From Lentzea sp. NEAU-D7 (GTDB lineage: Bacteria > Actinomycetota > Actinomycetes > Mycobacteriales > Pseudonocardiaceae), in assembly GCF_026242055.1 (NCBI RefSeq), contig NZ_JAPJDL010000004.1, forward strand, positions 124,001 to 188,000: a stretch of 64,000 nt of DNA, written 5' to 3'. Position 1 is the stretch's first letter. Each line of letters starts with the position of its first letter. A program made the position numbers and the translations under genes. This document shows positions 62,695 through 64,000 of this stretch, piece by piece. The notes under the pieces are model-generated. The model saw only the letters and a list, made by a program, of their open reading frames with translations. It was not told the origin of the DNA and did no database searches.

Positions 62695-62734
62695 GGTGTG
62701 CCGGGAAGCCTGGTCGGCGTTGTTCGACGACGCC
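62695..62734 (+). ncRNA. Structured leader element, copy C
   Basis: The first 26 bases are identical to copy A; second hairpin GGCGT (62716-62720) with ACGCC (62730-62734) and a different loop. It ends 16 bp before the decayed methyltransferase ATG, with AGGAG between. Confidence 0.55.
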
Positions 62735-62750
62735 TTCTCGAGGAGTGTTC

Positions 62751-63137
62751 ATGGACACCACCGTCGCCGGTACGGTGATCGCCCCGATGATCATCACCGT
62801 TGCGGCTCAGTACGAGGAGCACCAGCTGGTCCGAGATGACCTCGCGGAGCGCATCTCGCCAGCGACCGGGCGAACGGCGGTTGCCTTGTGCCGCAAACGG
62901 TACCTCGACGACCTGATCGGCATCTCAGATGCTGATGTGGTCGTGGTTCTCGGTGCTGGATTCGACACGAGGAGCGCCAGGTCTTCTCAACACGCGATTG
63001 GTTCCGATCCACTTCGAGAAACAGGTTCTCGCAAAGGTTCCCGCCGGGAAGTGGCGGGGTTCGTCAAGCTGTCAGCCTGCCTCTTGTCGACGTCGGAGAT
63101 CGAGCGGATCGTGCATTGCGTCAAGGTGTCGGCATGA
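62751..63137 (+). pseudogene. Decayed paralogue of the SAM methyltransferase at 60373
   Basis: Starts MDTTVAGTVIAPMIITVAAQYEEHQLVRDDLAERI and keeps LCRKRYLDD and VVVLGAGFDTRS, then jumps to STSEIERIVHCVKVSA, the homologue of the C-terminus. About 155 residues are missing, in two deletions, and a piece like LVPIHFEKQVLAKV is out of frame. Stop overlaps the ABC ATPase start. Confidence 0.8.
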
Positions 63138-64000
63138 CGTCCCCGGTGATCGATACACGCGGTCTCACCAAGCGTTATGGCGATGTCGTTGCGGTGGAGG
63201 ACTTGTCGCTGACGGTCGCGGCAGGGGAGACCTACGCGTTGCTCGGCCTCAACGGTGCGGGCAAGATGACGACGATCCGCATGCTGCTGGGCATGGTGCG
63301 CCCTACCAGCGGATCCGTTCACGTGCTGGGAACCGCTCTCGGGCCGGGCGCACACGGGCTGTGGTCACGGGTGGGCTACCTGGTGGAAACACCTGCGGCG
63401 TATCCGGAACTCACCGTCCGGGAGAACCTGGCGGTGGCGGCTCGCTTAAGAGGCGTACTCCCGCGCAGCCGCGTGAGCGAGATGATCGAGCGGCTGAAAC
63501 TGACTGCTTACGCGGACAAGCGCGCGCGAACGCTGTCGCTGGGCAATGCGCAACGACTGGGGCTGGCCAAGGCGCTGCTGCACGAACCCGACCTGCTGAT
63601 CCTCGACGAGCCCGCCAACGGCCTGGACCCGGCGGGCGTCGCGGAGATCCGCGATCTGCTGCGCGAGTTGAGCCGGGATCAGGGTGTGACCGTGGTGCTG
63701 TCCAGCCACATCCTCACCGAGGTAGCGCGACTTGCGACTCGCATCGGTGTGATCCACCGCGGCCGGCTCGTCCGCGAGCTGGAAGCGGCAGATCTCAACG
63801 CATTCCTGAACCAACGCCTGTGCGTGTCAGCTCGTGACCCGGAATCGGCCGAGCGGGCGTTGACCACCGCGGGCTTCGCACCGGTCAGGTTGGACACCGG
63901 TGCTCTCGTTCTGACCGACGCCCGGTCTGTGCGGGAACCCGACGCCGTGGCCACCGTCCTCGTGGCCGCGGGCTGCCCGCCGACCCGGCTCGTCGTCGAG
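63134..64000 (+). CDS. ABC transporter ATPase with altered Walker A (runs off window)
   Basis: ATG 63134 (ATGA with the pseudogene stop), 289 residues visible. CcmA/NatA-like: GLTKRYGDVVAVEDLSLTV, Walker A GLNGAGKMTT, Q-loop region YLVETPAAYPELTVRENL, signature LSLGNAQRLGLAKALL, Walker B LLILDEPANGLDP, switch LSSHIL. Met45 replaces the Ser/Thr that follows the Walker A Lys44 and coordinates Mg2+. Otherwise an intact exporter ATPase whose permease should lie to the right. Confidence 0.88.
   Translation, partial: MTSPVIDTRGLTKRYGDVVAVEDLSLTVAAGETYALLGLNGAGKMTTIRMLLGMVRPTSGSVHVLGTALGPGAHGLWSRVGYLVETPAAYPELTVRENLAVAARLRGVLPRSRVSEMIERLKLTAYADKRARTLSLGNAQRLGLAKALLHEPDLLILDEPANGLDPAGVAEIRDLLRELSRDQGVTVVLSSHILTEVARLATRIGVIHRGRLVRELEAADLNAFLNQRLCVSARDPESAERALTTAGFAPVRLDTGALVLTDARSVREPDAVATVLVAAGCPPTRLVVE

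Noticed and set aside
1-64000. CRISPR array, rRNA or tRNA genes
   Set aside because: No spaced repeat array and no rRNA- or tRNA-like sequence noticed on either strand.

Overview
The window is 64 kb of very GC-rich DNA with short or overlapping gene junctions (GTGA, ATGA and TTGA overlaps), many GTG starts, streptogrisin-type proteases, a mycobacterial-type CmtR repressor and PaaX, WYL and LuxR regulators. This points to a filamentous actinomycete, most likely of the Pseudonocardiales (Lentzea, Saccharothrix or Amycolatopsis-like). Genus is inference; there is no rRNA or other marker here.

Left arm, 1-33.9 kb, ordinary chromosome. A PaaX-type repressor faces an operon for an MHS transporter, MaoC dehydratase, amidohydrolase and SDR (1-4.0 kb). 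Then come a ribosome-hibernation-like protein, a secreted phosphodiesterase, RidA, a WYL regulator with an MFS exporter, a secreted cutinase / PET-hydrolase homologue, and a LuxR-thioesterase-alcohol dehydrogenase run. Secreted degradative enzymes follow: serine protease, alpha-amylase and a 1000-residue glycoside hydrolase. The protease and the glycoside hydrolase carry the same 14-bp CebR-like operator. CmtR plus a small CDF transporter form a metal-response pair. A TetR-controlled operon (SDR, reductase, acyl-CoA ligase) ends beside the vanHAX glycopeptide-resistance operon. A VanS-like kinase lies next to vanHAX without a VanR gene, but both the vanH and the kinase promoters carry GATACG-type direct repeats.

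Island, about 34.0-43.3 kb. It has lower GC and contains a tyrosine integrase broken by one base, an excisionase-like gene, a 1.1-kb non-coding stretch, and a three-gene cassette that looks like an undescribed defence system: an HNH-nuclease/STAND-like NTPase protein, a 103-residue protein, and a 788-residue protein with a zinc ribbon and a PD-(D/E)XK-like nuclease motif. A 175-bp piece of the integrase gene is repeated on the far side of the cassette.

Right arm, 43.5-64 kb. A Zur-box-controlled zinc importer (AztABCD) has its permease fused to a second AztD-like metallochaperone. Decayed regulator pieces follow, then a MarR / P450-ferredoxin-ferredoxin reductase operon, DUF3159 and MFS genes, IS remnants with a frameshifted IS481-type transposase, a FAD oxidoreductase, a KhtTU-like K+/H+ antiporter, and a frameshifted DUF3592 protein. 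The last 4 kb hold three copies of a structured leader element: one before an intact SAM methyltransferase, one before a decayed paralogue, and one before a 26-residue membrane peptide with its own terminator. The window ends in an ABC ATPase with an altered Walker A motif.
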